The position numbers were made by a program, and so were the translations under genes. Positions 25,258 to 34,071 of a stretch of 64,000 nucleotides of DNA are shown piece by piece. The DNA comes from Brotaphodocola catenula (lineage in GTDB: Bacteria > Bacillota > Clostridia > Lachnospirales > Lachnospiraceae): assembly GCA_020686985.1 (NCBI GenBank), contig JAJEPU010000005.1, positions 48,270 through 112,269 on the forward strand, in the 5' to 3' direction. The notes under the pieces are model-generated. The model did not search any database, was not told the DNA's origin, and saw only the letters and a list, made by a program, of their open reading frames with translations. Position 1 is the first letter of the stretch. Every line of letters starts with the position of its first letter.

Positions 25258-25334
25258 TCAAGTCGACGCTCGCGGAGACTTGGCGCGTAATTCTGGTCAG
25301 CTTTGCCGACATTTTCCCAGCAGAATTACTGCGC
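25258..25334 (-). repeat. 77-bp structured dispersed element, copy 1 (potD-potC gap)
   Basis: Matches the element at 42202-42278 at 69 of 77 positions without gaps. On the minus strand GCGC and GTAATTCTG pair with CAGAATTAC and GCGC. They enclose an inner stem GTCGGC/GCTGAC, and a second hairpin AAGTC...GACTTG follows. Differences between copies keep the stems (see findings). Directly before it on the minus strand stands a separate hairpin, GCATCTT/AAGATGC (25333-25354). Confidence 0.8.
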
Positions 25335-25379
25335 ATCTTCTGAACGTAAGATGCCTGCCCATATACAGTAAGAGATGGA

Positions 25380-26534
25380 TTACTGTACAGAGAACAGCTC
25401 GTTCCAACGGTTTGTCCAGTCAGCCTTGTTCTCGTTGATGACTGCCCAATCCGGAATCTGAAGGCTGTTGATCATCTCTTCGCCGTAAGTAAAGTTTGCT
25501 GCCTGCTCCTCAGTCAGCTCTACATCCTTGCGAACCGGAGCATCTACACCGTCAAGTGCCTCTGCCTCCTGAACTTCCTTAGAGATGTAGAAATTTACAA
25601 ATGCCTCTGCCAGCTCTTTGTTCTTGGTTCCCTTGATGATGTTGATTGTGTTGAAACCGCTGTAACTTCCCTCAGTCGGATCTACCCATACATAATCCTC
25701 AGAAGCGGACTTTGCGGAGGTGTAGGAGTAGTCAAGAAGAACTGCAACGGAGATCTCCCCCTGATTCAGCATTGTGATCGTGTCGTTTGCGCTGGTGTAG
25801 GTCTTCATTACGTTCGGCTTTAACTCTTCCATCTTTGCAAAGATTGCATCGTCATCCTTGCCCGGAGTCAGGTTCTCCATCTCTGCAACAGAGTAGTAGA
25901 ACAGCGGACCTGTTGTCGTCGTAATATCCGGGATTGCAATCGAACCCTCAAGCTCCGGATTCCACAGATCTGCCCAGGACTTGATCTCGATCGGGCAGGT
26001 GGACTTATCATAAACGATTCCCAGACGGTTGAAGGTATAAGCCGGACCGTATTCCTCGCCAAATGGTGCCTTTGCAACGTCATACAGACCATCGAGATTC
26101 GTCAGCTTCGTGGAATCGATCGTATCGATCAGACCCTGATCCATCAAATCAGCGACAAAGGAATCACCGATCACAACGACATCGTAATTGTCCGGAGTCT
26201 CTTTGATCTTGGTTACACGCTCTGCGTTCTTTCCGCCCTCAACAATCAGCTTACAGCCGGTTGCCTTCTCAAACGGATCATAAACGTTCTTCTGAAGCAG
26301 TTCTGCATTGAAAGAGAAGGTGGAAACACGAAGCTCCTGACCCTCAAAATTTCCCAGATCTGCGGTATCAGCAGACTCACTGCCTGCCTCAGTTGCCTCA
26401 CTCTGCTCCGCTTCCGTTGTCTTCTCTGCCTCGGATGCCGGTGCGGTGGTCTCCTCCTTTGCAGAACCGCCACATGCAGTCAGGGATGCGGTCATCAGTG
26501 CGACCATTGCAACGCTCATGATTTTCTTTTTCAT
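25380..26534 (-). CDS. potD: Polyamine-type ABC transporter substrate-binding lipoprotein PotD
   Basis: Extracellular binding protein of the spermidine/putrescine family (SBP_bac_8). The 384-aa precursor has a signal sequence with lipobox LTAC (cysteine at 21) and a Glu/Thr/Ala-rich linker to about 60. The mature domain starts ELRVSTFSFNAELLQKNVYD rather than the classical YNWSDY start of PotD. That weakens the spermidine assignment, so another cationic or organic ligand is possible. The start has GAAGGAGAGGAAGG upstream. It lies between potA and potC, a rearranged order. Confidence 0.87.
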   Translation of the reverse strand: MKKKIMSVAMVALMTASLTACGGSAKEETTAPASEAEKTTEAEQSEATEAGSESADTADLGNFEGQELRVSTFSFNAELLQKNVYDPFEKATGCKLIVEGGKNAERVTKIKETPDNYDVVVIGDSFVADLMDQGLIDTIDSTKLTNLDGLYDVAKAPFGEEYGPAYTFNRLGIVYDKSTCPIEIKSWADLWNPELEGSIAIPDITTTTGPLFYYSVAEMENLTPGKDDDAIFAKMEELKPNVMKTYTSANDTITMLNQGEISVAVLLDYSYTSAKSASEDYVWVDPTEGSYSGFNTINIIKGTKNKELAEAFVNFYISKEVQEAEALDGVDAPVRKDVELTEEQAANFTYGEEMINSLQIPDWAVINENKADWTNRWNELFSVQ

Positions 26535-26571
26535 AATCCTTTTCCTTCCTCTCCTTCGTTAAAACAAAATT

Positions 26572-27609
26572 TTAAAGCAAAATGATTTTATTTGGGGTCA
26601 GAGACAGTGCCACCTTGTCTCCTGCCTTGTAAACACTCTCCTGATCGGTGCTGACCTCGAACTCACCGATTGCGGTGCGCACGTTGTACTGATTGCGCTT
26701 TCCAAGGAATGTACTTACCAGAATCTCTCCTGAAATCTGATTTGGTGCCTCAGATCCCGCCGAAACCATCAGAATATCCTCCGGGCGGATACATCCGCGC
26801 AGATTCTCTCCCCCTTTTCTGTCCGCCACCTGAATCTTTGTACCGTCGTCCGCAAGATAAATGCCTGCGGTCTCGGTCTTTTTCAGATCAAGGAAATTCT
26901 CAAATCCAACGAAATGAGCGATAAACTCGGTCTTCGGATGATTGTAGATTGCAGACGGGGTATCCATCTGCTCGATCACACCGTGATTCATGATCGCAAC
27001 CTTATCAGAGATTGCAAAGCACTCCTCCTGATCATGAGTAACATAGATTGCGGTAAATCCAAATTTCTGCTGAAGACGACGAATCTCCACACGCATCTTG
27101 ACGCGCAGTTTCGCATCCAGGTTTGAGAGCGGCTCATCGAGAAGCAGAAGATCCGGCTTGATCACCAGCGCACGGGCAAGCGCAACTCGCTGACGCTGTC
27201 CACCGGACATCTCCTTCGGGAAACGATTCTCAAATCCCTTCAGATCTACGGTCTCAAGCATCTCAAGAACTTCCTTCTTGATCTGATCCTCCGGAGTCTT
27301 TCTCATTCTGAGTCCGAATGCCACGTTGTCAAACACCGTCATGTGCGGGAACAGAGCATAGCTCTGGAACACGAAGCCGAAGTTTCTCTTGTTCAACGGA
27401 ACGTTCGTGTAGTCCTTTCCGTCAAAAATAAACTGTCCGTCAATCGGATTGGAAAATCCTGCAATCAGGCGAAGCGTCGTTGTCTTTCCACAGCCACTCG
27501 AGCCGAGCAGGGAGACGAGTTCTCCTTTCTCCACCTGAAAGTTTAAATCCTTCAGAATGATGTTTTTGTCATATCCAGCTGTAATATTCTGTAATTCCAG
27601 AAGTGCCAT
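26572..27609 (-). CDS. potA: Polyamine-type ABC transporter ATP-binding protein PotA
   Basis: ATPase of the importer. It is 345 aa: Walker A GSSGCGKTT (about 36-44), signature MSGGQRQRVALARAL, Walker B LLLLDEPLSNLD, and a C-terminal TOBE domain (about 270-345) as in PotA/CysA-type ATPases. The start has AAAAGGAGA upstream and is 15 nt after potB. Family members import polyamines, Fe(III), sulfate or thiamine; here the assignment rests on the neighbouring PotB/C/D-like genes. Confidence 0.93.
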   Translation of the reverse strand: MALLELQNITAGYDKNIILKDLNFQVEKGELVSLLGSSGCGKTTTLRLIAGFSNPIDGQFIFDGKDYTNVPLNKRNFGFVFQSYALFPHMTVFDNVAFGLRMRKTPEDQIKKEVLEMLETVDLKGFENRFPKEMSGGQRQRVALARALVIKPDLLLLDEPLSNLDAKLRVKMRVEIRRLQQKFGFTAIYVTHDQEECFAISDKVAIMNHGVIEQMDTPSAIYNHPKTEFIAHFVGFENFLDLKKTETAGIYLADDGTKIQVADRKGGENLRGCIRPEDILMVSAGSEAPNQISGEILVSTFLGKRNQYNVRTAIGEFEVSTDQESVYKAGDKVALSLTPNKIILL

Positions 27610-27624
27610 AATCTTCTCCTTTTA

Positions 27625-28458
27625 TCAAATCGTCGGGTTTAACTTTCGGCTGATTGCGTTGATGCCACTCGAGACGAGAATCGTCACAACAATCATCACA
27701 ACCGCAACTACGGAAGCCTGTGTCCAGTCGCCTAAAGACATCGCCTGCTGATAGATCATCGTCGCAAGCACTCGGGTATCGGTACCTCCCAAAAGCTGAG
27801 GGGTCGTGTACGCAGTCAGGCATCCGGTAAAGACGAGAACGCTTCCGGTCACAAGTCCCGGAATACTCAGTGGCAAAACCACATGGCGGAACGTCGCCAT
27901 CTTGGAAGCTCCAAGGCTTCCCGCTGCCAGATTCAGATCCTCCGAAATGTTGTCCATCACACCGATCAGAGAGAGAATCATCAGCGGAAGGAAGAGCTGA
28001 ATGAAACCAACGACCATCGAAAACTCATTATAGAGCAGGCTGATCGGCTTATGGATCAGACCAGTCGACACAAGCATCTGATTCACAATGCCCTTCTTAC
28101 CGAGAATAACCATCCAGCTGAACGAGCGGATAACCGGACTCGTGAACATCGGGAAGACGGCAAGCGCCATCAGTACACCCTTGTTCTTGGAATACTTGGA
28201 AATGTAATAGGCGGTCGGAAATCCCAGACCGGCACAGACAATCGTGCTGATCAGGCTCAAGCGAATGCTTCGCCAAAATACCTGCTGAAAGTAAGTACTC
28301 TGAAGCAGGGTGAAATAATTCGCCAGGGAGAACGCTCCACTCTCATCGAAAAACGTCTTGAAAATGAGGGAGAACAGCGGAATCAGCATAAATACCGCAA
28401 GAAACAGACAGCCCGGCAGAATAAACAACAGATAAATCTTTGTCTTCTTCTCTAACAA
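27625..28458 (-). CDS. potB: Polyamine-type ABC transporter permease PotB, probable TTG start
   Basis: First membrane subunit of the importer, with six membrane helices and the EAA-like loop NLAAGSLGASKMATFRHVVLPLSIPGL. The open frame begins at 28608, but its first 50 residues are not membrane-protein-like. The likely start is TTG 28458, preceded by AAAGG and GGGAAGA and leading into EKKTKIYLLFILPG, giving 277 aa. Both the start codon and the ribosome binding site are weak, so the start is uncertain. It is the first gene of the pot operon, with a leader of about 220 nt. Confidence 0.85.
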   Translation of the reverse strand: MLEKKTKIYLLFILPGCLFLAVFMLIPLFSLIFKTFFDESGAFSLANYFTLLQSTYFQQVFWRSIRLSLISTIVCAGLGFPTAYYISKYSKNKGVLMALAVFPMFTSPVIRSFSWMVILGKKGIVNQMLVSTGLIHKPISLLYNEFSMVVGFIQLFLPLMILSLIGVMDNISEDLNLAAGSLGASKMATFRHVVLPLSIPGLVTGSVLVFTGCLTAYTTPQLLGGTDTRVLATMIYQQAMSLGDWTQASVVAVVMIVVTILVSSGINAISRKLNPTI

Positions 28459-28684
28459 TGGTCTTCCCAACCTTTCTGCATGTAAATCATGATGACAGGA
28501 CAAACCGAAGGCATCTTTGAAATCGCATCTTCCGAATCTTTTGAATGATATCGTTTGACTCTCATCCTTCTTTTCGACTCTAACGCCAATCAAAAAGAGA
28601 CTCTTCATTTATAAGCAATTTTGCTTTCATTAAACAGTCCCTCTTATATTTGGTTTATCTCTTATCACGTTTTTTAATAAATAT

Positions 28685-28713
28685 ACCATATCATTATGTG
28701 ATTCAAAAGTCAA
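28685..28713 (-). promoter_or_regulatory. Predicted sigma-A promoter of the pot operon
   Basis: On the minus strand -35 TTGACT (28708-28713), 17 bases, -10 TATGGT (28685-28690). The 301-bp gap between the amidohydrolase gene and potB holds this promoter and a long AT-rich leader. No known riboswitch pattern was recognised in it. Confidence 0.65.
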
Positions 28714-28759
28714 CCTTGTTTTTATAAATTCCCTTATGCAACTAAAAATAGGAGTCCTT

Positions 28760-30076
28760 TTACAGCACATCCGCGTAGGTCTCCGCCTGACGGACAAACG
28801 CCGGCATCTCATGCATCAGTGCCTCTCTCTCCGCATCAAGCGAGACATTCACGAGTTTGTGACCATCGACAAGAAGTCTTCCATTGACCCAGACTTTATC
28901 TACATTTGAGGCATTTGCCGAGTAGACGAGAGCTGAATATGGATTGTAGACCGGGAACATGTTCACTGATTTCGTCTCGACAAGAACAAGATCTGCGCAC
29001 TTTCCAACCTCAATCGTTCCGATCTCTGTCTCCGCTCCGAGTGCACACGCACCGCCTTTCGTTCCCATTGCGACAATACTCTGCGTCGGCATCGCACTGC
29101 GGTCATGGTAGTGCGTCTTCTGAAGACCGGCAATCATCTTAAACTGTGTAAAGAGATCGAGGGTATTTCCAGAGGACGGTCCATCCGTTCCGACACCGAC
29201 AACGACACCGGACTCAAGCATTTCCTTGACTGGTGCAACTCCCTTTCCCGCCTTGATATTTGCCCCGACACAATGTGCCACCTTTGTCCCCGTTTCAGCA
29301 AATAAGTGTACATCGTTCGGTGTCGCATGGATGCAGTGAACTGCAAGCGTATCCGGTCCGAGCACTCCGAGATCATAGAGAAACTCGATCGGAGTCTTTC
29401 CATATTTATCGCGGAACATCGTCATCTCATAGTCCATCTCGCTGACATGGAGGGTATAAAGTGTCTGATACTTCTTTGCAAGCTCATAGGCCTCTTTTAA
29501 AAGCTCCGGCGGGTTCGTGTTTGTCGCATGTGGAGCGACGATCGGATGAATCCGATCATGACCTGCCCACTCTTTCAAAAAATTCTCACAGCGCGCAAGC
29601 TCCTCTCTTCCGTCCTTCGCATCGCAGGTCGGCTGGTCAATAACCGTCTGACCGACCCATGCGCGGATTCCCATCTCCTCGCAGGCTCTCGCAGCCTCCT
29701 CTTCAAAATAGTACATGTCGGTGATTGTCGTCACCCCTGAAAGCAGAAGCTCACAGATCCCATAACGTGCCCCACGATACACAAGCTCTGGTGTCATCGC
29801 CTCAAGCTCAAGAGGGAAGAGAAACTTTCTCAAACGATCGGGACAGTCATCGCCCATCGAGCGAAACGGAATCATTGAGATATGGCTGTGCGTGTTGATC
29901 ATGCCCGGCATCAGGATTCCGCCCTGTGCGTTCACGGTCTGATCCACATCACTCGGCCCCTCTCCGTCTCCTGTCTCAACAATCTTTTGATCCTCAATCA
30001 CGACATACCCATCCCGGTACATCTGAAACTCCTGATTCATCGTCAAAATCCATGCATGGTTGATTTTCATTTTCAT
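28760..30076 (-). CDS. Amidohydrolase, 5-methylthioadenosine/S-adenosylhomocysteine deaminase-like
   Basis: Metal-dependent deaminase or hydrolase of the amidohydrolase superfamily. It is 438 aa. The metal-binding HxH is in NTHSHISM (about 61-68), further ligands are in HVSEMD and HCIHATPNDV, and the catalytic aspartate is in VGTDGPSSGNTLD. The segment SMGDDCPDRLRKFLFPLE resembles the substrate loop of MTA/SAH deaminases; chlorohydrolase- and guanine-deaminase-like enzymes are related alternatives. The ATG has GGGAGG 9 bases upstream. It lies upstream of the pot operon, so it may act on the imported compound or on an adenosine derivative. Confidence 0.82.
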   Translation of the reverse strand: MKMKINHAWILTMNQEFQMYRDGYVVIEDQKIVETGDGEGPSDVDQTVNAQGGILMPGMINTHSHISMIPFRSMGDDCPDRLRKFLFPLELEAMTPELVYRGARYGICELLLSGVTTITDMYYFEEEAARACEEMGIRAWVGQTVIDQPTCDAKDGREELARCENFLKEWAGHDRIHPIVAPHATNTNPPELLKEAYELAKKYQTLYTLHVSEMDYEMTMFRDKYGKTPIEFLYDLGVLGPDTLAVHCIHATPNDVHLFAETGTKVAHCVGANIKAGKGVAPVKEMLESGVVVGVGTDGPSSGNTLDLFTQFKMIAGLQKTHYHDRSAMPTQSIVAMGTKGGACALGAETEIGTIEVGKCADLVLVETKSVNMFPVYNPYSALVYSANASNVDKVWVNGRLLVDGHKLVNVSLDAEREALMHEMPAFVRQAETYADVL

Positions 30077-30169
30077 CTTGTTTGTCCTCCCTCTTTACAA
30101 AAATAAACTTCATGTAAAACATCCCAAAATACCTGAAACTGCCCAAACAGCCACTCATTTAATAAGATT

Positions 30170-31426
30170 TTAATGAGACTTCCGATTGATATACTCATTG
30201 CGAATCTTGGAATAAATAAACTTCTGACTGCTGTACAGACCATAATATCCCGAGAGTGTGAAGCTGACTGCAACCGCAATCGCAAAATACGGCATTGCCT
30301 CAAATCCAAACAGCTCAAATGCCATCAGAATCGTCGAGACCGGACAGTTCGTCACGCTCACGAACAAACAAGCCATTCCCATTGCAGTTCCAAGTGAAGA
30401 CGGGAGCGGAAGCACACCTGTCAACAGGTAGCCGACACTCGCTCCAACCGTCAGCGTCGGCACAATCTCACCGCCCTTGAATCCAGCGCTGAGTGCAATC
30501 GAGGTAAACACAATCTTCATCAGAAACGCATAGACCGGAACGCTCTCGCCCTCAAAACAGCGCTCAATCAACTGCATGCCTCCGCCATTGTAATAACGCT
30601 CCTTAAAAATCAGCGTCAGCACAATAAAAATCGCACTTCCCGCAAGAACGCGAAGATAAGGATTCGGCACAAGTTTCTGAGCGAGCTTTCCACTGTTATG
30701 CAAGGAAACACACAGAAGAATTCCCGCGCACGCGCAGACCATCGCAAGAATCACCGCAAAGACTGCTCCGGAAATGCTCATCGCCGGAATCTCGCTGACC
30801 GGAAATGATTCCGGTGCAAGTCCAAGTTTTCCCGCAATCCCGGCTCCGATAAATGAGGCAAACAAGCACGGCACAAGAGCCGAATAATACATGACACCGA
30901 TGCTCACAACCTCCATCGCAAAGACTCCCGCTGCAAGCGGTGTCCCAAACACGGCCGCAAAGCAGGCGCTCATTCCACACATAACCGCAATCTTCTTGTC
31001 CTTCTCATCAAGACGAAGCACACTTCCAAACAGATCGCCGAGCGCACCTCCAAGCTGTAAGGCAGCCCCCTCTCTTCCGACGGATGCACTGACACAGTGG
31101 CTCAAGATCGTCGAACAGAAAATCAACGGCGCTGTCGCCAGCGTAATCTTCTCATTTGAGGAGATCGAGGAGATCACCATGTTCGTTCCTCGGTTCTTCT
31201 CCTCCTTTGTAACGCGGTAGAGCCAGACAATGAAAAGTCCGACTACCGGCATCAGAAACAGACTCCAGTGATGACTCTGCCAGAACGTTGTTGCAAACGC
31301 GACGCCCTTTCCAAATGCAGTTCCCACCAGACCAACAATGCATCCCGTCACCACCGAGATCAGTGTCCATTTAATAAAATAATGAATATTTTCCCCGAGC
31401 GGGGTTTTCTCCTTGTATTCTTCCAT
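30170..31426 (-). CDS. CLC family anion channel/antiporter, possibly fluoride type
   Basis: Membrane protein that moves chloride or fluoride, often against protons. It is about 419 aa with ten or more membrane helices. The gating-glutamate motif is VGREGAALQLGG, and a later motif reads GFKGGEIVPTLTVG. Classical EriC has GSGIP and GGIFAP there; the GGEIVP form and the missing GSGIP resemble CLC-F fluoride antiporters. No fluoride riboswitch was recognised upstream, so the ion is unproven. The start is taken at ATG 31426. An ATG at 31504 with AAGGA upstream would add 26 residues that fold as a hairpin in the DNA. Confidence 0.82.
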   Translation of the reverse strand: MEEYKEKTPLGENIHYFIKWTLISVVTGCIVGLVGTAFGKGVAFATTFWQSHHWSLFLMPVVGLFIVWLYRVTKEEKNRGTNMVISSISSNEKITLATAPLIFCSTILSHCVSASVGREGAALQLGGALGDLFGSVLRLDEKDKKIAVMCGMSACFAAVFGTPLAAGVFAMEVVSIGVMYYSALVPCLFASFIGAGIAGKLGLAPESFPVSEIPAMSISGAVFAVILAMVCACAGILLCVSLHNSGKLAQKLVPNPYLRVLAGSAIFIVLTLIFKERYYNGGGMQLIERCFEGESVPVYAFLMKIVFTSIALSAGFKGGEIVPTLTVGASVGYLLTGVLPLPSSLGTAMGMACLFVSVTNCPVSTILMAFELFGFEAMPYFAIAVAVSFTLSGYYGLYSSQKFIYSKIRNEYINRKSH

Positions 31427-31461
31427 CTTTCCCGTTTTCCCCTCTTTGTCCCTCTCAACAA

Positions 31462-31501
31462 ACAGCCGGATATCCCATATCCCACTGAGACACCCGGCTG
31501 T
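31462..31501 (-). terminator. Hairpin between ilvA and the CLC gene, possible terminator
   Basis: ACAGCCGG and CCGGCTGT form a perfect 8-bp stem around 24 bases. On the minus strand it is followed by TTGTTGAG, a poor T-run. It could end the ilvA transcript or be a leader structure of the CLC gene. Confidence 0.4.
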
Positions 31502-31612
31502 CATGTTTCTTTTTCCTTAACTACATTTTCCTTAACTGCATTGACGATATTCAAGTTTCAAGTCAGCGCCTGCAAAATGTAATGTGTGAAGCGTATGACT
31601 TCTTCTTACTCA

Positions 31613-32890
31613 TTACTCGTTGTAGCAACTTCCCTTGGACTTTACGAGTTTCGGACGATATCCTGCATCGCTGAGTGCCTGAACAATCTTGTTCTTGTGC
31701 TCGGTACCCTCCGCCTCAAGCGTGATGCGAAGCTCCACAGCTGCGTTTCGGTTGATGCTGACAAACTGGTTGTGCTCGAGCTTGATGACATTTCCGCGCT
31801 CACTCGCAAGAAGAGTTGCAACCTTTGCAAGCTCACCCGGCTTATCCGGAAGCAGAACAGAAACGGTGAAGATTCTGTCTCTCTGGATCAGACCATGCTG
31901 TACAACGGAAGACATCGTGATGACGTCCATGTTTCCTCCGCTGAGGATGGAAACGATCTTTTTCTTCTTCACATTCAGATGTTTGAGTGCTGCGACAGTC
32001 AGAAGACCGGAGTTCTCAACAACCATCTTGTGATTCTCTACAATGTCGAGGAAGGCTACGATCAGCTCGGAGTCCTCAACGGTGATGATGTCATCCACAT
32101 ACTTCTGGATGTACGGGAAGAGCTTCTCGCCCGGGCGCTTTACTGCGGTACCATCTGCGATCGTGTTGACCGTCGGCAGAGTCAGCACATGACCTGCTTT
32201 TAAGGATGCCTGCATGCAGTTTGCGCCAGCCGGCTCAACACCGATTACCTTGATGTTCGGATTGAGCAGTTTTGCCAGAGTGGAAACGCCGGTGCACAGA
32301 CCGCCTCCACCAATCGGAACCAGGATGTAATCAACCGTCGGCAGTTCCTTGATGATTTCCATTGCGATCGAACCCTGACCGGTTGCCACATCAAGGTCAT
32401 TAAACGGATGAACAAAGGTGTAGCCGTGCTCATCTGCCAGCTTGTATGCATACTCGCACGCCTCATCAAACACATCTCCGTAGAGCACAACCTCTGCACC
32501 GTAGCTTCTCGTGCGGTTAACCTTCATCAGAGGGGTCGTCGTCGGCATTACGATCGTTGCCGGGATTCCTGCGAGCTTTGCTGCATAGGCAACGCCCTGC
32601 GCATGGTTTCCTGCGGAAGCGGTGATCAGTCCCTTCTTCTTCTCATCCTCTGAGAGGGTGCTGATCTTGTAGTAAGCACCGCGCACCTTGTAAGCACCGG
32701 TGTACTGCATGTTCTCCGGCTTTAAGTATACCTTGTTTCCGGTAATGGAAGAAAAATACTCACTGTAAATCAGCTTCGTCTCGGAAGTTACCTCCTTGAC
32801 GATCTCGGAAGCCTCCTCAAATTTTTCCAGTGTCAGCTCCTGCTCGTTGTTCTCTTCTACGATGCTCTTCTCGTTCTTTTCCTGATCCAT
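31613..32890 (-). CDS. ilvA: Threonine ammonia-lyase with C-terminal ACT domain
   Basis: PLP enzyme that turns threonine into 2-oxobutanoate, for isoleucine synthesis or threonine breakdown. It is about 425 aa. The PLP lysine is in GAYKVRGAYYK (residue 68), the phosphate-binding loop is PIGGGGLCTG, and one ACT domain (about 345-425; FTVSVLLPDKPGELAKVATLL) is present. The ACT domain suggests feedback control, but the single short regulatory domain is of the TdcB/IlvA2 type. The start is ATG 32890 with GAGGG upstream. Only ilvA of the isoleucine pathway is in the window. Confidence 0.93.
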   Translation of the reverse strand: MDQEKNEKSIVEENNEQELTLEKFEEASEIVKEVTSETKLIYSEYFSSITGNKVYLKPENMQYTGAYKVRGAYYKISTLSEDEKKKGLITASAGNHAQGVAYAAKLAGIPATIVMPTTTPLMKVNRTRSYGAEVVLYGDVFDEACEYAYKLADEHGYTFVHPFNDLDVATGQGSIAMEIIKELPTVDYILVPIGGGGLCTGVSTLAKLLNPNIKVIGVEPAGANCMQASLKAGHVLTLPTVNTIADGTAVKRPGEKLFPYIQKYVDDIITVEDSELIVAFLDIVENHKMVVENSGLLTVAALKHLNVKKKKIVSILSGGNMDVITMSSVVQHGLIQRDRIFTVSVLLPDKPGELAKVATLLASERGNVIKLEHNQFVSINRNAAVELRITLEAEGTEHKNKIVQALSDAGYRPKLVKSKGSCYNE

Positions 32891-33014
32891 GTCTTTTCCC
32901 TCTTTTCCCGCCATCATCCGCCCGATCCGATCAAAAAACAGATCCCTGACGTCTGACAGCTGTTCTTCATTCTGTCTGTCTAAAATTCCTACCTGTGTAC
33001 GGTAATATTTTTTT

Positions 33015-33956
33015 CTATTCTGTCTTTGAGGTCTCGAAAAGTGCCTTTACAAAGTCCTCGGAATCAAATTTCTGAAGATCTTCAATCTTCTCTCCAACTC
33101 CCACATATTTCACCGGAATTCCCAGTTCTGACTGAATTGCCACGGCAATTCCGCCCTTTGCGGTTCCGTCCAACTTTGTCAGGATGATGCCGGTGATGTC
33201 CGCCACCTCCATAAACTGCTTTGCCTGTGCCATCGCATTCTGTCCGGTCGTTCCGTCGAGAACCACAAGCGTCTCGCGGTAAGCATCCGGATACTCCTTG
33301 TCAATGATCCGGTTGATCTTGCGAAGCTCCTCCATCAGGTTCTTCTTATTGTGAAGACGACCTGCGGTATCGCAGATCAGAACATCCGCATGGCGGGATT
33401 TCGCCGCTGCAACTGCATCATAGATGACAGCCGCCGGGTCCGATCCCTCCTGCTGGGCGATGATCTCGACTCCGGCACGATTCGCCCACTCCGTCAACTG
33501 CTCAATCGCTGCCGCACGGAAGGTATCTGCCGCTGCCAGGATGACTTTCTTGCCCTCATCCTTGAGCTGACCCGCAAGTTTGCCGACCGAAGTCGTCTTT
33601 CCCACTCCATTGACACCGATGACAAGGACAACGGATTTGCGATTCTCAAACTCGTAAGCATTCTCTCCGAGGTTCATCTGCTCGCGGATCGAATCGATCA
33701 GAAGCTGACGACACTCAGACGGCTCTTTGATATGCTGAGCCTTGACCTTTGCACGAAGATCCTCCATGATCGTCGTCGTGGTCTTGATTCCAAGATCGCC
33801 CATGATCAGAGTCTCCTCAAGCTCCTCATAGAAATCCTCATCAATCGAGGAAAATCCGCTGAAGATCGAGTCCATTCCGCTCACAATATTCTCTCTCGTC
33901 TTGTTCAGCCCCTCCACGAGACGGCTGAAAAATCCCTTTTTCTTCTTCTCTTCCAC
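33015..33956 (-). CDS. ftsY: Signal recognition particle receptor FtsY, GTG start
   Basis: GTPase at the membrane that receives ribosome-SRP complexes from Ffh. It is 313 aa with a short basic N-terminus (no long acidic A domain), the N domain, and a G domain with [10 protein letters not shown] (about 115-124), [13 protein letters not shown] and [10 protein letters not shown]. The start is GTG 33956 with ATGGAGG 7 bases upstream. It follows smc by 115 nt in the conserved order rnc-smc-ftsY. Confidence 0.97.
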   Translation of the reverse strand: MEEKKKKGFFSRLVEGLNKTRENIVSGMDSIFSGFSSIDEDFYEELEETLIMGDLGIKTTTTIMEDLRAKVKAQHIKEPSECRQLLIDSIREQMNLGENAYEFENRKSVVLVIGVNGVGKTTSVGKLAGQLKDEGKKVILAAADTFRAAAIEQLTEWANRAGVEIIAQQEGSDPAAVIYDAVAAAKSRHADVLICDTAGRLHNKKNLMEELRKINRIIDKEYPDAYRETLVVLDGTTGQNAMAQAKQFMEVADITGIILTKLDGTAKGGIAVAIQSELGIPVKYVGVGEKIEDLQKFDSEDFVKALFETSKTE

Positions 33957-34071
33957 TCGTCCACCTCCATAAGTCGATTTTAATACATTCTGTCACAGAA
34001 ATCCATGTTTTTCTTTTCAAACATGAATTCGTTCGTTATTTCCTTAATTTCTTCTATTCGTCCAACTTCTT

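Noticed and set aside
31462..31504. Upstream ATG 31504 as start of the CLC gene
   Set aside because: It has a distant AAGGA, but the added residues are encoded by a perfect hairpin and do not resemble CLC N-termini; ATG 31426 gives the usual beginning. Kept as an alternative only.
32918..33014. T-box or other amino-acid riboswitch before ilvA
   Set aside because: The gap is under 130 nt and lacks the T-box bulge sequence and a clear antiterminator pair.
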